Shown here: positions 11,811 to 22,175 of the stretch, piece by piece
Position numbering within the stretch: the stretch's first letter is position 1
How the letters are laid out: each line of letters opens with the position of its first letter
Assembly: GCA_028751875.1 (NCBI GenBank)
Contig: CM054140.1
Span: 11,346,112 to 11,410,111 of the forward strand
Length of the DNA: 64,000 bases
From: Rapana venosa
Lineage: Eukaryota; Mollusca; Gastropoda; Neogastropoda; Muricidae
Direction of reading: 5' to 3'
Program-made: the position numbers and the translations under genes
The notes under the pieces: generated by a model
The model's database searches: none
What the model was told of the DNA's origin: nothing
Seen by the model: the letters and a program-made list of their open reading frames with translations, nothing else

Positions 11811-11974
11811 GGTAAGGACTGGGGTATATAATTGGTGATATGGGGTGACACAAGGAATAAACGCCACCAACATTGACTTTTTTTGATGACTGAATTTACC
11901 CAGGAACATGAAACTACCCAATGTTTGTCTTGCATGCAAGCTCACATGAGTTTTGAAACACATGATGATGCAAT

Positions 11975-11977
<3 letters not shown>

Positions 11978-12030
<53 letters not shown>

Positions 12031-12260
12031 AGAAAGAGAGAGAGAGCGCGAAAGGAAGAGAGAGAGAGAGAGAGACAATGACAATGACAATGACAAAGGT
12101 TTATTGTGATAAAGCAAGATGCCCATTCACAAGGGGACAGTGGGAGGGGGGGGGGGCAAAACATATATCTTATACCGAGAACTCAATTGATTACAGCCCA
12201 AATCGTCATCATGGCATGGATTCCATAACATGGTTACAGGACGGATTAAAATTCAATAAT
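11978..12260 (-). mobile_element. (GA)n plus repeat family E 3' end with (TTGTCA)n tail
   Basis: On the minus strand: CATGCCATGATGACG, CCCACTGTCCCCTTGTGAATG, ACAATAAACC and three TTGTCA units, then about 95 bp of (CT)n. Matches 43890-44100. Confidence 0.65.
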
Positions 12261-12432
12261 TTTTTTTTCATAAACTTTGCAAAGGGCAATGGGAAAGAGG
12301 AGGAGTTTCCACGAAACTGCAAAATTTTTAATCATCATCTTACGACAAACTGGTCTGGAACAAGAAAACTAGGTCACAATGTCTCTTCTTTCCCTTTTTT
12401 TCATGGCTTGTGCAACTTGATGTAACAAGCAC

Positions 12433-12433
<1 letters not shown>

Positions 12434-12499
<66 letters not shown>

Positions 12500-12800
12500 G
12501 AACTCGAACTGAATGTTTTATTGAGGGTAACTGGAAAAGCCAGAGGCTTCATCAGACCAGGCCCTCGTGAAAAGGTAAAATATGAAAAAAATATGAAGAA
12601 ATAAGTAACGTAATCCGAATTTGAATTCAAATGTCTTATTAAGCGTAATTGAATAAGGAAGAGGCTTCTTTACACCAAGCCTTAACGAAACAGGGAAAAC
12701 AAAAATAAAGGAATATGTAACATACACACATGAATGAAAGCTAATAATAAACTTAATCACTTAGTCATGCGTCCAGCTACTCACATTGGTAGTCAATTAG
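12434..12800 (-). mobile_element. (GA)n plus repeat family G (AATAAA, TTCGAG tail), internally duplicated
   Basis: Minus strand shows GCCTCTGGCTTTTCCAGTTA, CTCAATAAAACATTC and AGTTCGAGTTCG tail units. A second diverged 3' end follows at 12610-12720. Matches 44335-44545. Confidence 0.6.
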
Positions 12801-12989
12801 ATAATAAACCAAGCAATCATTACAGTAAACAAGATACACATCCCTACACACGTACAGTTATCCACATACATCAGATTTCAAACCACAGAGATAATTGAAT
12901 TGACTGATTTTACATCAGCTTCTGCAATGAAAAGTAAATGATACAACAACTGTCTTTCCACGATCACCAGTGCCCACACGCATGGTAAA

Positions 12990-12991
12990 CC

Positions 12992-13044
<53 letters not shown>

Positions 13045-13045
13045 C
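12990..13045. repeat. (CA)n
   Basis: About 52 bp of nearly pure CA. Confidence 0.95.
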
Positions 13046-13254
13046 CAAACGCACACATTCACGTACATTAATATCAATACCCATAGGAATAAACATACCA
13101 TCAAACTGGACATTCTGAATTAAAAATCAAAATCATTCTACATTTACAGAAGGAAATGCAACCCTACATCATTTCGATGACATAAAAAGTAAAACAATAG
13201 AAGTTCAAGATGATAGAAATTACAACACACACAAACCCACATATGCACAGACAT

Positions 13255-13255
13255 T

Positions 13256-13309
<54 letters not shown>

Positions 13310-13337
13310 GGATGGATGGATGAAGATAGATAGATAG

Positions 13338-13420
<83 letters not shown>
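13255..13420. repeat. (GATA)n, (GATG)n and (GA)n
   Basis: Tetranucleotide array followed by about 78 bp of pure GA. Confidence 0.95.
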
Positions 13421-13421
<1 letters not shown>

Positions 13422-13424
13422 TTC

Positions 13425-13537
13425 TTATATTTCGAGGATAATGGAATAAGCACTCATTGGCTTTTTCTCATCCAGCCCCCGTGTGTACGTTCCAACCAGC
13501 ACACAATGACCTACTCTTACGAAAAGCGAAATGGGTT

Positions 13538-13538
<1 letters not shown>
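13425..13538 (-). mobile_element. SINE family A fragment between two GATA arrays
   Basis: Antisense 3' half (TTTCGAGGATAATGGAATAA, CCAGCCCCCGTGTG, GCACACAATGACC); an internal piece is deleted. Confidence 0.75.
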
Positions 13539-13569
<31 letters not shown>

Positions 13570-13691
13570 AGATAGATAGATAGATAGATAGAAGATAGAT
13601 AGATAGAAGATAGATAGATAGAAGATAGATAGATAGATGATAGATAGATAGAAGATAGATAGATGATAGATAGAAAAGATAGGTAGATAGT

Positions 13692-13755
<64 letters not shown>

Positions 13756-13762
13756 CAGACAG

Positions 13763-13819
<57 letters not shown>

Positions 13820-13871
13820 TGATTGATAGATAGATAGATAGACTGATAGATAGATAGATAGATAGATAGAC

Positions 13872-13943
<72 letters not shown>

Positions 13944-13945
13944 GT
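13537..13945. repeat. (GATA)n/(GACA)n array, about 400 bp
   Basis: GATA with blocks of GACA, GATT and GAAGATA variants. The long Leu/Ser/Ile/Tyr-only frame on the minus strand is an artefact. Confidence 0.95.
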
Positions 13946-14224
13946 GCACGTTCAGGACCACACACAAGCCCAAACAAGAACAGAGACAGAAAAGAGAAAG
14001 CACAGCTGTAAACTAAAAAACCACATTGCAAAAGAAACACAACTATATAATGACAAAAGAAACACAACTATATAATGATTATATACACACACCTCGTTCG
14101 TTTCTGTGAAGGGAGGCTGGCCCAGTAAGCTTTGAACCACAAGGAAAGGCGTTGATTCCACTGGTGGCCGAGTTTGTTGCAGTAGGTTTTATTTGTGACC
14201 TATTAGTGGGACACACTCCGCCTT

Positions 14225-14450
14225 ATGCACAAAGAATCCGTGTGTGTGTGTTTTTCTTCAATTAAATGTCTTTCTACACAAGTCAGATGGGCGAAGAAGT
14301 ATGACAAGTAATGTACGAGTGTGTGTGTGTTTGTGTGTGTGTGTGTGTTGTTGGTGTATGTGTGTGAGAGAGAGAGGCAGACAGACAAACAGACAGAGAC
14401 AGAGAGCATGGGGGGGGGGGGGTGGGCAGATAAAAGGGGGGGAGGGTGTG
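14225..14450. repeat. (TG)n, (GACA)n and G-run patches
   Basis: TG tract at about 14315-14370, GACA/GAGA, then a 12-base G-run and a G-rich tail. 14450-14680 holds nothing recognised. Confidence 0.85.
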
Positions 14451-14679
14451 CTCAATAAAAGGAATGAAAATTAAACATCCTAAGAGAACACAGAATATTT
14501 CGATGTAAAATAACAAAATGAAATTCAACTTCAGGCACAGCGAGCATCAATCAAAAGTAGATCCCAACTTGACTATTCTGAAGACAAACAGAAAAATCGC
14601 GAAGAAGCGAAGAACAGTCATTCACAATGTGCATTACAGAAAGAAGGCCGCCTGAAGAACGACCATAGCCCAACTTGTG

Positions 14680-14962
14680 TAAAATAATAATAATAATAAT
14701 AATAATATAATCATATCATCATAATCATAATCATAATCATAATAATAATAATGTATGGAATTTATATAGCGCTGAATCTTGTAAAGCAACAAATCAAAGC
14801 GCTTTAAAAAAAAATATGCGTGTGTACGCGGTTTTTTTAAAATTTTGTCATCTGTTCCTACCGGCACACAATTGCCTACTCTTTCGAACAGCGGAACGTG
14901 TGCCCAAGATGTTCTGCATGCATTCGCACACGGGGCTCGGTTTATAGTCTCATCCGAATGTC
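14680..14962 (-). mobile_element. SINE family A with stem-loop and (ATT)n tail
   Basis: (AAT)n, (ATC)n, then antisense TATAGCGCTGAATCTTGTAA and AACAAATCAAAGCGCT, then the body to CTCATCCGAA. No head. Confidence 0.85.
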
Positions 14963-15059
14963 TGCTGGGATGGTCCACGTTTTGACAGACTGACAAAGAC
15001 AGAAGCAAAACACAGCGCCCTGGGAATAGGCAGTGCGCAAGTAAAGGATTCACTGTGAT

Positions 15060-15780
15060 GTGTTTGCCACCACGTGAGCATTTACTATTGTTTGCAACAT
15101 TAAACTGGCGATGTGTCGGAGACTTAGGGTGCTTTGCTGAGCAAGAGGGTGTTGGTATTACTTGTAGAAATACTTTTTACGTAGTTATTGTAATCTTGAC
15201 ACCTGAACTCTCGAGGAAACTTTCGAATTGATCATACTGCTGGGCCAATTTGGTGGTGTTCAGTCTGAGCCAACATCGCAGACCACCACCTAGTAAGGAC
15301 AGAAACAGCTCAGTCGCAGAGCCAGACTGAGTGAGTCACCCACCCAAGCTGGCGACCTCCAACCACCGGTGAACCTCCAACCCCAAAGGCTTTGACACAA
15401 ACTCACCAGAGGCACAGAAGTGTAAAGGGAAACCGAATCTGAGGTCACTGTGAGACCAGAGTAACTGGGACACCAGAGTAACTGGGACGACCGAATCAGA
15501 GGCAGGTTGTTGTTTTTTTTATTGCATGATCGATGATAATGAGGATGACGTAATGATGCTGCTGTGGAACTGCATATGTTTTAAGACTACTCGACAGGGT
15601 TGTACTCTACGCTTCCTATCAGAATATATCCAGGCGTCAACTAGGCCCCCCAGAGATACAGACACCTGCAGTGTTGGTTAGACAATTTGAGCAACTCTCT
15701 CAAACTTGCACGGTAAAGTGGATGAAGCTCAACTATGCATCCACGTGTGTTTGTGTGTGTGTGTGTGTTTATTCGATCTT
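15060..15780. other. Unassigned stretch
   Basis: No ORF, RNA gene or known repeat recognised. A short direct repeat (GTAACTGGGAC with ACCAGA) occurs at 15458-15492. Confidence 0.4.
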
Positions 15781-15787
15781 TTTTACA

Positions 15788-16146
15788 TTCTTTCTATTTT
15801 GAGGATGATGAATAAGCAATAGTGTACATGAGCCTTTTTTACACCCTGTCCCTGTGTCCATGCAGTAGGTAAATTAACGTTATCTGTTCCCACAGGCACC
15901 AAGTAGCCTTCTCTTCCGAAAGGTGGAATGGGCTTTTACGTGTATGCAATATGTTCTGCATGCGTATGCACATGGGATCTCGGGTTTGATAGTCTGATCC
16001 AAAGGACTTTCGGGGAACCGGAGTCAGCACTGATGTTAAATCCAGGAGAAAAGTCCCCTTGAATGGGTGTCCTGGTTGTGGCTTGAACCTGGGCTGCCAG
16101 ATGGCAAACCCAATGCTCCATATAACCACCAGGTTATCCTGCCCCC

Positions 16147-16148
<2 letters not shown>
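15788..16148 (-). mobile_element. SINE family A, full-length with tRNA head
   Basis: Body in antisense, then head text CTGGGCTGCCAGATGGCAA and AGGTTATCCTGCCCCC. The B-box region is eroded (GTGGCTTGAACC). A (TG)n tract abuts the head. Confidence 0.8.
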
Positions 16149-16178
<30 letters not shown>

Positions 16179-16589
16179 TTTCTTGCTGATTATGTGTGAG
16201 AGAGAGATAATATTTCTTGCTGATAATGTATGTGTGAGTGTGTGTGTTTGGCATGGGTGCAAAGGTCTGAGTGTGCATGCATGTGACAGTCACAAGCTGA
16301 CACTGCTGTTTAATCTATCCTTCAGACACAGTTCAGAGTGAGAAAGGCCTGCAGTAGAGAAGAGAAGGGAGAATGACTGTTTGGTTTGGGAGGGTTTGTT
16401 TGAAGATTTCTATGGCTGAATACTACAGAGCTGGTTTGTTTGCTAAACTTGGTAACACAAGCAAGAGCTAGCACTGCACCTCAAGACAAGAACAGTCTGA
16501 AAAGACTACCTTTAATTTGTAGACCCTTTACCCTCTTCTAATGCAAGTACAGATGCATACTAATTCTTGACTATTTTATTATCACGTCA

Positions 16590-16790
16590 GGTTAAAACCG
16601 AGTCTTGTTTTTCCCTTCCTCCCTGGTGGTCGTAACAAGAAAACGATTGCTTTGCTTGCTTAAGAGTTTTCCTGTGGGGATGCTGGAGGGTATGTCAGTA
16701 TAAATAGCCTCCCCACCTCCTGGAAATTTTGTGCAAGGAACTGACTCTCTTCTACCCTCTCTTTGTTTCTGCACTGTCACCAAGAGACAG
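16590..16790 (-). mobile_element. Repeat family D, fragment
   Basis: Shares ATGTCAGTATAAATAGC-type and CCCCACCTCCTGGAAATTTTG blocks with 55613-55895. It abuts the distal P450 terminal-exon duplicate. Confidence 0.6.
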
Positions 16791-16791
16791 C

Positions 16792-16797
16792 TTTAAT
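16792..16797 (-). promoter_or_regulatory. ATTAAA polyadenylation signal, distal terminal exon
   Basis: ATTAAA at the matching distance past the TAA stop of the distal copy, so both copies carry their own potential 3' end. Confidence 0.55.
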
Positions 16798-16823
16798 CAG
16801 GTTTTGGGTGTAGTCATCAAACT

Positions 16824-17009
<186 letters not shown>

Positions 17010-17010
17010 T

Positions 17011-17175
17011 CAGAGTGAGCGCGCGCGCACGCACCTACACACAGACACACAAACACACCACGCACACACACACACATACACACACACTACACACACACCA
17101 CACACAACACACCCCAACACACACACAATCACACACACACACACACGCACTCGTTCGTGCGCACACACACACACG
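17011..17175. repeat. (CA)n beside the distal P450 exon
   Basis: Imperfect CA with CGCG start, directly 5' (coding sense) of the distal exon acceptor. The proximal copy has a shorter (CA)n at 22143-22170. Confidence 0.9.
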
Positions 17176-17584
17176 TAAGAAATGAATGATAGAACTATTC
17201 AAACGACACTGGTACAGAATTGATGCCAATCTCAAGGCTTAAAATCAACACGAGCATTTTTATGTAAGCCTAGGTCGTGAGATCCAGCGATAAATGTGCT
17301 GATGAAGAAGTAAGACAACACCTACCCAAACAAACACTAAAGAATGTGTGCAGCAAAGTGTATTATAAGCAACCTTTGTAAAATCTGGAATCATAAACAG
17401 CAACCAGCAGTTTGTGCGTGCGTGCGTGCGTATGTGTGCCTGCGTGTGTGTGTAAGTGTGTTAATAATGACCTATAACTTTTTTGTTTGTTTTTGGTGTC
17501 TTGTTTGTTTGGTTTTGTTTTATTAGTTTTCCACCCACATTTAGTTCATAGTTCTCACATAGTCTGTTTCTTCACCTTTCGGGA

Positions 17585-18056
17585 AGGAAGGTGGCAGGCT
17601 GGTTAAGATGTTTGCCTGCCAACAAGTAAACCGTGAGGTTCTGGGTTCGATTCCCAGCCTCGCCCTTTCTTCCCAGTTTGACAAAAAAATCGAACTGAAT
17701 GTCAAAGTCCTTCGGATGAGACTATAAACCGAGGCCCCGTGTGCGAAGGCATGCAGAACATCTTGCGCACACGTTAAATCCTGTTCCGCTTTTCGAAAGA
17801 GTAGGCAATTGTGTGCCGGTGAGAACAGATGACAAAATTTACAAAACCGCATACACACGGGGACTGGATCTTAAAAAGCACATGAGCGCTTATTGCATTA
17901 TCCTCGATATAAAATAAAATAAATAATTAATTAATTAAAACACACAAAAAAGAAAATCATGCCATCTGAGCGCTTTGATTTGTTGCTTTACAAGATTCAG
18001 CGATATATAAATTCCATACATTATTATTATTCATTATTATTATTTCCATACATTAT
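17585..18056 (+). mobile_element. SINE family A body with alternative tRNA head 2, stem-loop and (ATT)n tail
   Basis: The head reads GGTGGCAGGCTGGTTAAGATG, then TTCTGGGTTCGATTCCCAGC (clear B box). The body follows from GTCCTTCGGATGAGACTATA, then the AT-rich link, GAGCGCTTTGATTTGTTGC, ACAAGATTCAGCGATATA and (ATT)n. The most complete copy in the window. Confidence 0.88.
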
Positions 18057-18075
18057 AAGTAGAGGCGGGGAGGTG

Positions 18076-18380
18076 GAGGGGGCAGGATAGCCAAGTGGTC
18101 AGAGCCTTGAGCTCGCTATCTGATGACACAGGTTCGAGCCACCACTGCCACACTGGATTGAGGGACTTTCCCCCTGGACTTTTCACCAGTGCTGACTGCC
18201 CTCCCCTGACAACGCTTTTGGATGAGACTATAAATCGAGGTCCCGTGTGTACAATCGTACACAAAACGTCTTGCGCTCATGTTCAAACCTAGTCCGCCTT
18301 TTAGGAGAGTAGGCCATTGTGTGCTGGTAGAACGGATTACAATATTTTTTAATAAAACGCATACATACGGTAAATTGGAT
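18076..18380 (+). mobile_element. SINE family A, full-length, head 1
   Basis: Head GGGGCAGGATAGCCAAGTGG with ACAGGTTCGAGCCACC, then the body to CATACGG. The 3' end is lost. Confidence 0.82.
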
Positions 18381-18407
18381 AGAGTAAAATAGATGGGAGT
18401 CAGCAAG

Positions 18408-18429
18408 AAGCGAGAGAGAGAGGAGGGGA

Positions 18430-18493
<64 letters not shown>

Positions 18494-18495
18494 AT
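18408..18495. repeat. (GA)n
   Basis: GA with a GGAG-rich start; a (TG)n tract follows at 18558-18590. 18600-18820 holds nothing recognised. Confidence 0.9.
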
Positions 18496-18556
18496 CTTCA
18501 GGTTACATCATTATCAAAACAAACCAAAATACCTAAATCTGACAAGGCTGCCACAC

Positions 18557-18590
<34 letters not shown>

Positions 18591-18823
18591 GCGCGCCTTT
18601 TGAACGCCTTTGAGCACGTTGCCTATGACAAGGGAAGTAACACATAACTGTCTCGTGATGTATTTAACGCAAGTTATTTTACTTCTTTATTATATACACT
18701 GGTATCGTGTACATTCGTCACCCCAAAGGCGGAAAAAGGCTACTTTACTAGAGGGCAAACGACACGGAGGTCAAGTGTCATCAATAGGAAATATCTGAGC
18801 TCTAGCCCAGGAACTGAGGAATG

Positions 18824-18824
18824 C

Positions 18825-18859
<35 letters not shown>

Positions 18860-18928
18860 GACAGACAGACAGACAGAGACAGACAGACAGACAGACAGAG
18901 ACAGACAGACAGACAGACAGAGACAGAC

Positions 18929-18963
<35 letters not shown>

Positions 18964-19128
18964 GACAGACAGACAGACAGAGACAGACAGACAGACAGAC
19001 AGAGACAGACAGACAGACAGACAGAGACAGACAGACAGACAGACAGACAGAGACAGACAGACAGACAGAGAGAGAAAGAGAGAGACAGACAGACACACAG
19101 AGAGAGACAGGCAGACAAAGAGAGAGAG
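18824..19128. repeat. (GACA)n array with GAGA interruptions
   Basis: About 300 bp of GACA; open in all frames, not coding. Confidence 0.95.
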
Positions 19129-19347
19129 AGAACTCAGGATTTCAATTGTGAGGCCACGGGCCTGTATACAAGGAGGTCTTCATTTTGACAACAGAAACTT
19201 CAAACAAAACAGTACCAAAAAAAACAGAGATAATGTTGGCATTATCAAGAGTGATTTTGCAAAAAGAAACATGAACTATTTCACCTTTTTGTACACCAGT
19301 TATACCTAACAAAGTTCTAGGGCTTTCAGAGCATAATACAGAGATCA
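19129..19347 (-). mobile_element. Repeat family F, LINE-like 3' end
   Basis: Same sequence as 60868-61097 in opposite orientation: CTCTGAAAGCCC, AATGCCAACATTATC-like, TTTGTCAAAATG and TCCTGAGTT tail. The tail again runs into (CT)n. Confidence 0.65.
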
Positions 19348-19349
19348 AA

Positions 19350-19410
19350 TTCTTTTATTTCGAGAATAATGAATAAGCACTGGTGTGCTTTTTTACATAC
19401 AGTCCCCTCC
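19350..19410 (-). mobile_element. SINE family A, short 3' fragment
   Basis: TTTTATTTCGAGAATAATG, AATAAGCACTGGTGTGC and ACAGTCCCC. Followed to 19850 by A/C-rich low-complexity sequence. Confidence 0.6.
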
Positions 19411-19849
19411 ATTTTTAGGAATATATCATGAAAATAAGCAATAATTATCATATTAAAAATTAATTAGATACAAAAGCAAAAGACCCAACAACAACCCCCC
19501 ACCCCCACCCCGGCAACAAACCCAAACAAACCCAACATCTAAATAATTAAATATAAGAAGAACAACAACAATACAAAAACAACGAAACAGGCAGACAGAT
19601 AAACAACAGCCACACAACAACAATAACAACAAACAAGGGGATAAAATAAAACCTAACACCCCTTCCCCCAATCCCACCCCACCCCTACTCCCCCACCCTC
19701 CAAAAAACCCAAACAAAACAGAAAAAATAATACACAAACACATAGAAAAAATAATGATTTTGTTTTAATACACACAAAACGAGCAAATAGCCAATAACCA
19801 ATCAGAACTAAATAAATATACAAAATGAACACACAAAACGAAGAGAGAC

Positions 19850-19879
19850 AGACAGAGACAGAGACAGACAGACAAACAG

Positions 19880-19926
<47 letters not shown>

Positions 19927-19930
19927 AGAG

Positions 19931-19961
<31 letters not shown>

Positions 19962-20080
19962 ATGAATGAATAAATAAATGAATGAATGAATGAATGAATA
20001 AATGAATTAATCTTTTATTGTCCAAAGGTAACAAAATAAGCATTCACATTTTTTTTCATCAGTCCCTTGCCCTGGTTAGG
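19850..20080 (-). repeat. (GACA)n, (GA)n, (GAAT)n and a retroposon 3' end
   Basis: Arrays end in (AATG)n/(AATA)n, then minus-strand GACAATAAAAGATTAATT: a polyadenylation-signal-like LINE end. 20080-20335 shows nothing recognised. Confidence 0.7.
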
Positions 20081-20339
20081 GACTACCAACAAAACATGGG
20101 AAAAACTACAACAGTGACAACATGATTTAAAGAAAAGAGATAAGTGTGTATTCAACAATACACAATCACCAACTGAACATTAATGTCAAAAGAGATACAT
20201 TGATTATAACTATTTTGAGAAATTAGATCATATGTATTCAACAACCACATGGAGTGTGCAGGGTAGATTCGTTATTTCTGCAAGTCATTGAGCTGTGACT
20301 GTAATCATACAATCTGGAGCATGTATATCTGCAGGCATG

Positions 20340-20380
<41 letters not shown>
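20340..20380. repeat. (CA)n
   Basis: About 40 bp of pure CA. Confidence 0.95.
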
Positions 20381-20519
20381 TGTCACAAGTTCTGTTTATT
20401 TCCAGCAAACATTCACCAAATAATCTGTAATCTCCAAATACTTGGTTCTGAAGCAAAGACGAAACTTTCAGCATCAAGAAAATTGTTCAGCTGAACACAT
20501 TACATCTATAAACACAAAT

Positions 20520-20822
20520 CGGAGGCAGGATAGCCTAGTGGTTACAGCCTTGTACTTGTGATTTGATGACCCAGGATTCAGCCTGGGTTTAAGCCACCAC
20601 TGGCACTAAGACACCAGTACAAGGGAATTCTCTCCCTGGAGTTAATATCCATACTGACTCCACTCCCCCGTAATCCTTCAAATAAGTCTATTAATCGAAG
20701 CGTCGTGTGCAAACGCACGCAGGACATCTTGTGCACACCGTAACACCCACTCTACCTTTTGGAAGATTAAGTCATTTGTGTCCTTACCGATTAACAGAAA
20801 TATATAAATGTACACAGACTGG
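20520..20822 (+). mobile_element. SINE family A, full-length, head 1
   Basis: GGAGGCAGGATAGCCTAGTGG head, ACCCAGGATTCAGCC, CCTGGAGTTAATATCC, then a diverged body. Abuts the opposite-strand SINE at 20833, forming an inverted pair. Confidence 0.78.
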
Positions 20823-20832
20823 AGCTGAGTTT

Positions 20833-21115
20833 AATAATAATAATAATAATCATCATCATCATCATCATAATAATAATAATAATAATGATGTATGGAATTT
20901 ATATAGCGCTGAATCTTGTAAAGCAACAAATCAAAGCGCTCAGATTACTTTTTTTTGCGTGTGTATGTGGTTTTTTTAAATTTTGTCATCTGTTCCCACC
21001 AGCACACAATGGCCTTCTCTTTCGAACAGCGGAACAGGATTTAACGTGTGCGCAAGATGTTCTGCATGCGTTCGCACACGGGGCCTCGGTTTATAGTCTC
21101 ATCCGAAGGACTTTA
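20833..21115 (-). mobile_element. SINE family A with stem-loop and (ATT)n/(ATC)n tail
   Basis: (AAT)n(CAT)n(AAT)n, TATAGCGCTGAATCTTGTAA, AACAAATCAAAGCGCT, then the body to CATCCGAAGGAC; headless. Confidence 0.87.
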
Positions 21116-21119
21116 GACA

Positions 21120-21900
21120 TCCTTCCTGGGCAAAAACTGTCGCACATGCAGAATATCACCAGTGGTGAACTTTGCAGCTCTAGTGAAGGAAAGGGAAAAC
21201 ACTGAACAAGAGTACACAATAATAAGCTATTTTGAGGTGTTCGGCCAAGTTGTATTCTTGAATCATGACTTCTCATAGCAGATGAGGAGATGTTTTCATA
21301 GCTGATTACAAGTAGCGATGAGAATATTCAAGAAGAATAATTGTAATGTCAGAATATTGTAAATGCAGACTGAGTAATGTCAGTGTATTACAATGTGTAG
21401 ACTGAGTACAGCCAGTCACAATTTCGAAACTAATACCATTTCAAATCCTGATGCAGCAAAGTCAATCAAAATAAAAGGAAAAAATTCAAAGCAAAACAAC
21501 AACCATCTGCACAAAATCAGCATAAATGAAACTGTTTGGACACAGAACTATCTTTAGCTGAAAAGAAATTGTATCACTTGAGTAACAGTTTCAGGGGTCA
21601 GCAGGATCTAATAAGTTAAACAGGAGCTGTGTTCAATTTAAACAAAAAAAACACAGGTATGATGAAGACAACAATAAATGCTCCTGATCAATCTGGTATA
21701 GGGGTAGTCAAAATGATTTACATACAGTAATCAAATAAATCTGGAAATCATAGGTAAAGGTTTGTTTAGGACAGACTGTTTCTCTATTGAAAAAGCTGTC
21801 TTGTTTCAAATCCATGCCTCAAGCAGCTGCTACCCCCAAAGTCAATGTTCACAAGTCTACCTGAAATACATAGTATTCAAAGCACTTGGATGAAAAGATA
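21120..21900. other. Unassigned stretch 3' of P450 gene 1
   Basis: No gene or repeat recognised; one short internal similarity (TCAGAATATTGTAAATGCAGACTGAGTA-like, twice near 21350-21410). Confidence 0.4.
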
Positions 21901-21902
21901 AC

Positions 21903-21908
21903 TTTAAT
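21903..21908 (-). promoter_or_regulatory. ATTAAA polyadenylation signal, proximal terminal exon
   Basis: ATTAAA lies 26 bases past the TAG stop of gene 1 exon 5. Homology with the distal copy stops one or two bases further on. Confidence 0.6.
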
Positions 21909-21934
21909 CAGGTTTTGGGTGTAGTCATCAAACT

Positions 21935-22116
21935 CTACATTCTGGGCACTGCACGGATTTTGTATGGCCATGAACTGTGTGTTATTCCCATCTCTCCTTT
22001 CAAAAATGGCAGCTGCCCCTCTTCCGGTGGCAGGAAGCGGAAGTGCTGAATGAGAGTGGCCAGGTACAGGAACAGTTCCATCCGGGCCAGGGACTCCCCC
22101 AGACACACACGTCGAC
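21935..22116 (-). CDS. P450 gene 1, terminal exon 5 (heme ligand), proximal copy
   Basis: 182 nt from acceptor ACAG (ending 22117) to TAG (21937-21935). It completes the split Gly and gives [19 protein letters not shown], the heme-binding loop with the thiolate Cys, then the L-helix and the C-terminal [10 protein letters not shown]. An ATTAAA polyadenylation signal follows at 21908-21903. Compared with the distal copy it has F, I and W where that copy has S, R and R. As the nearer copy it is the default fifth exon. Confidence 0.9.
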
Positions 22117-22139
22117 CTGTCCAGTGTGCGTGCACATGT

Positions 22140-22175
<36 letters not shown>

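Noticed and set aside
13425..14067. Long Leu-Ser-Ile-Tyr frames on the minus strand
   Set aside because: Direct translation of (GATA)n; same for 58098-58455.
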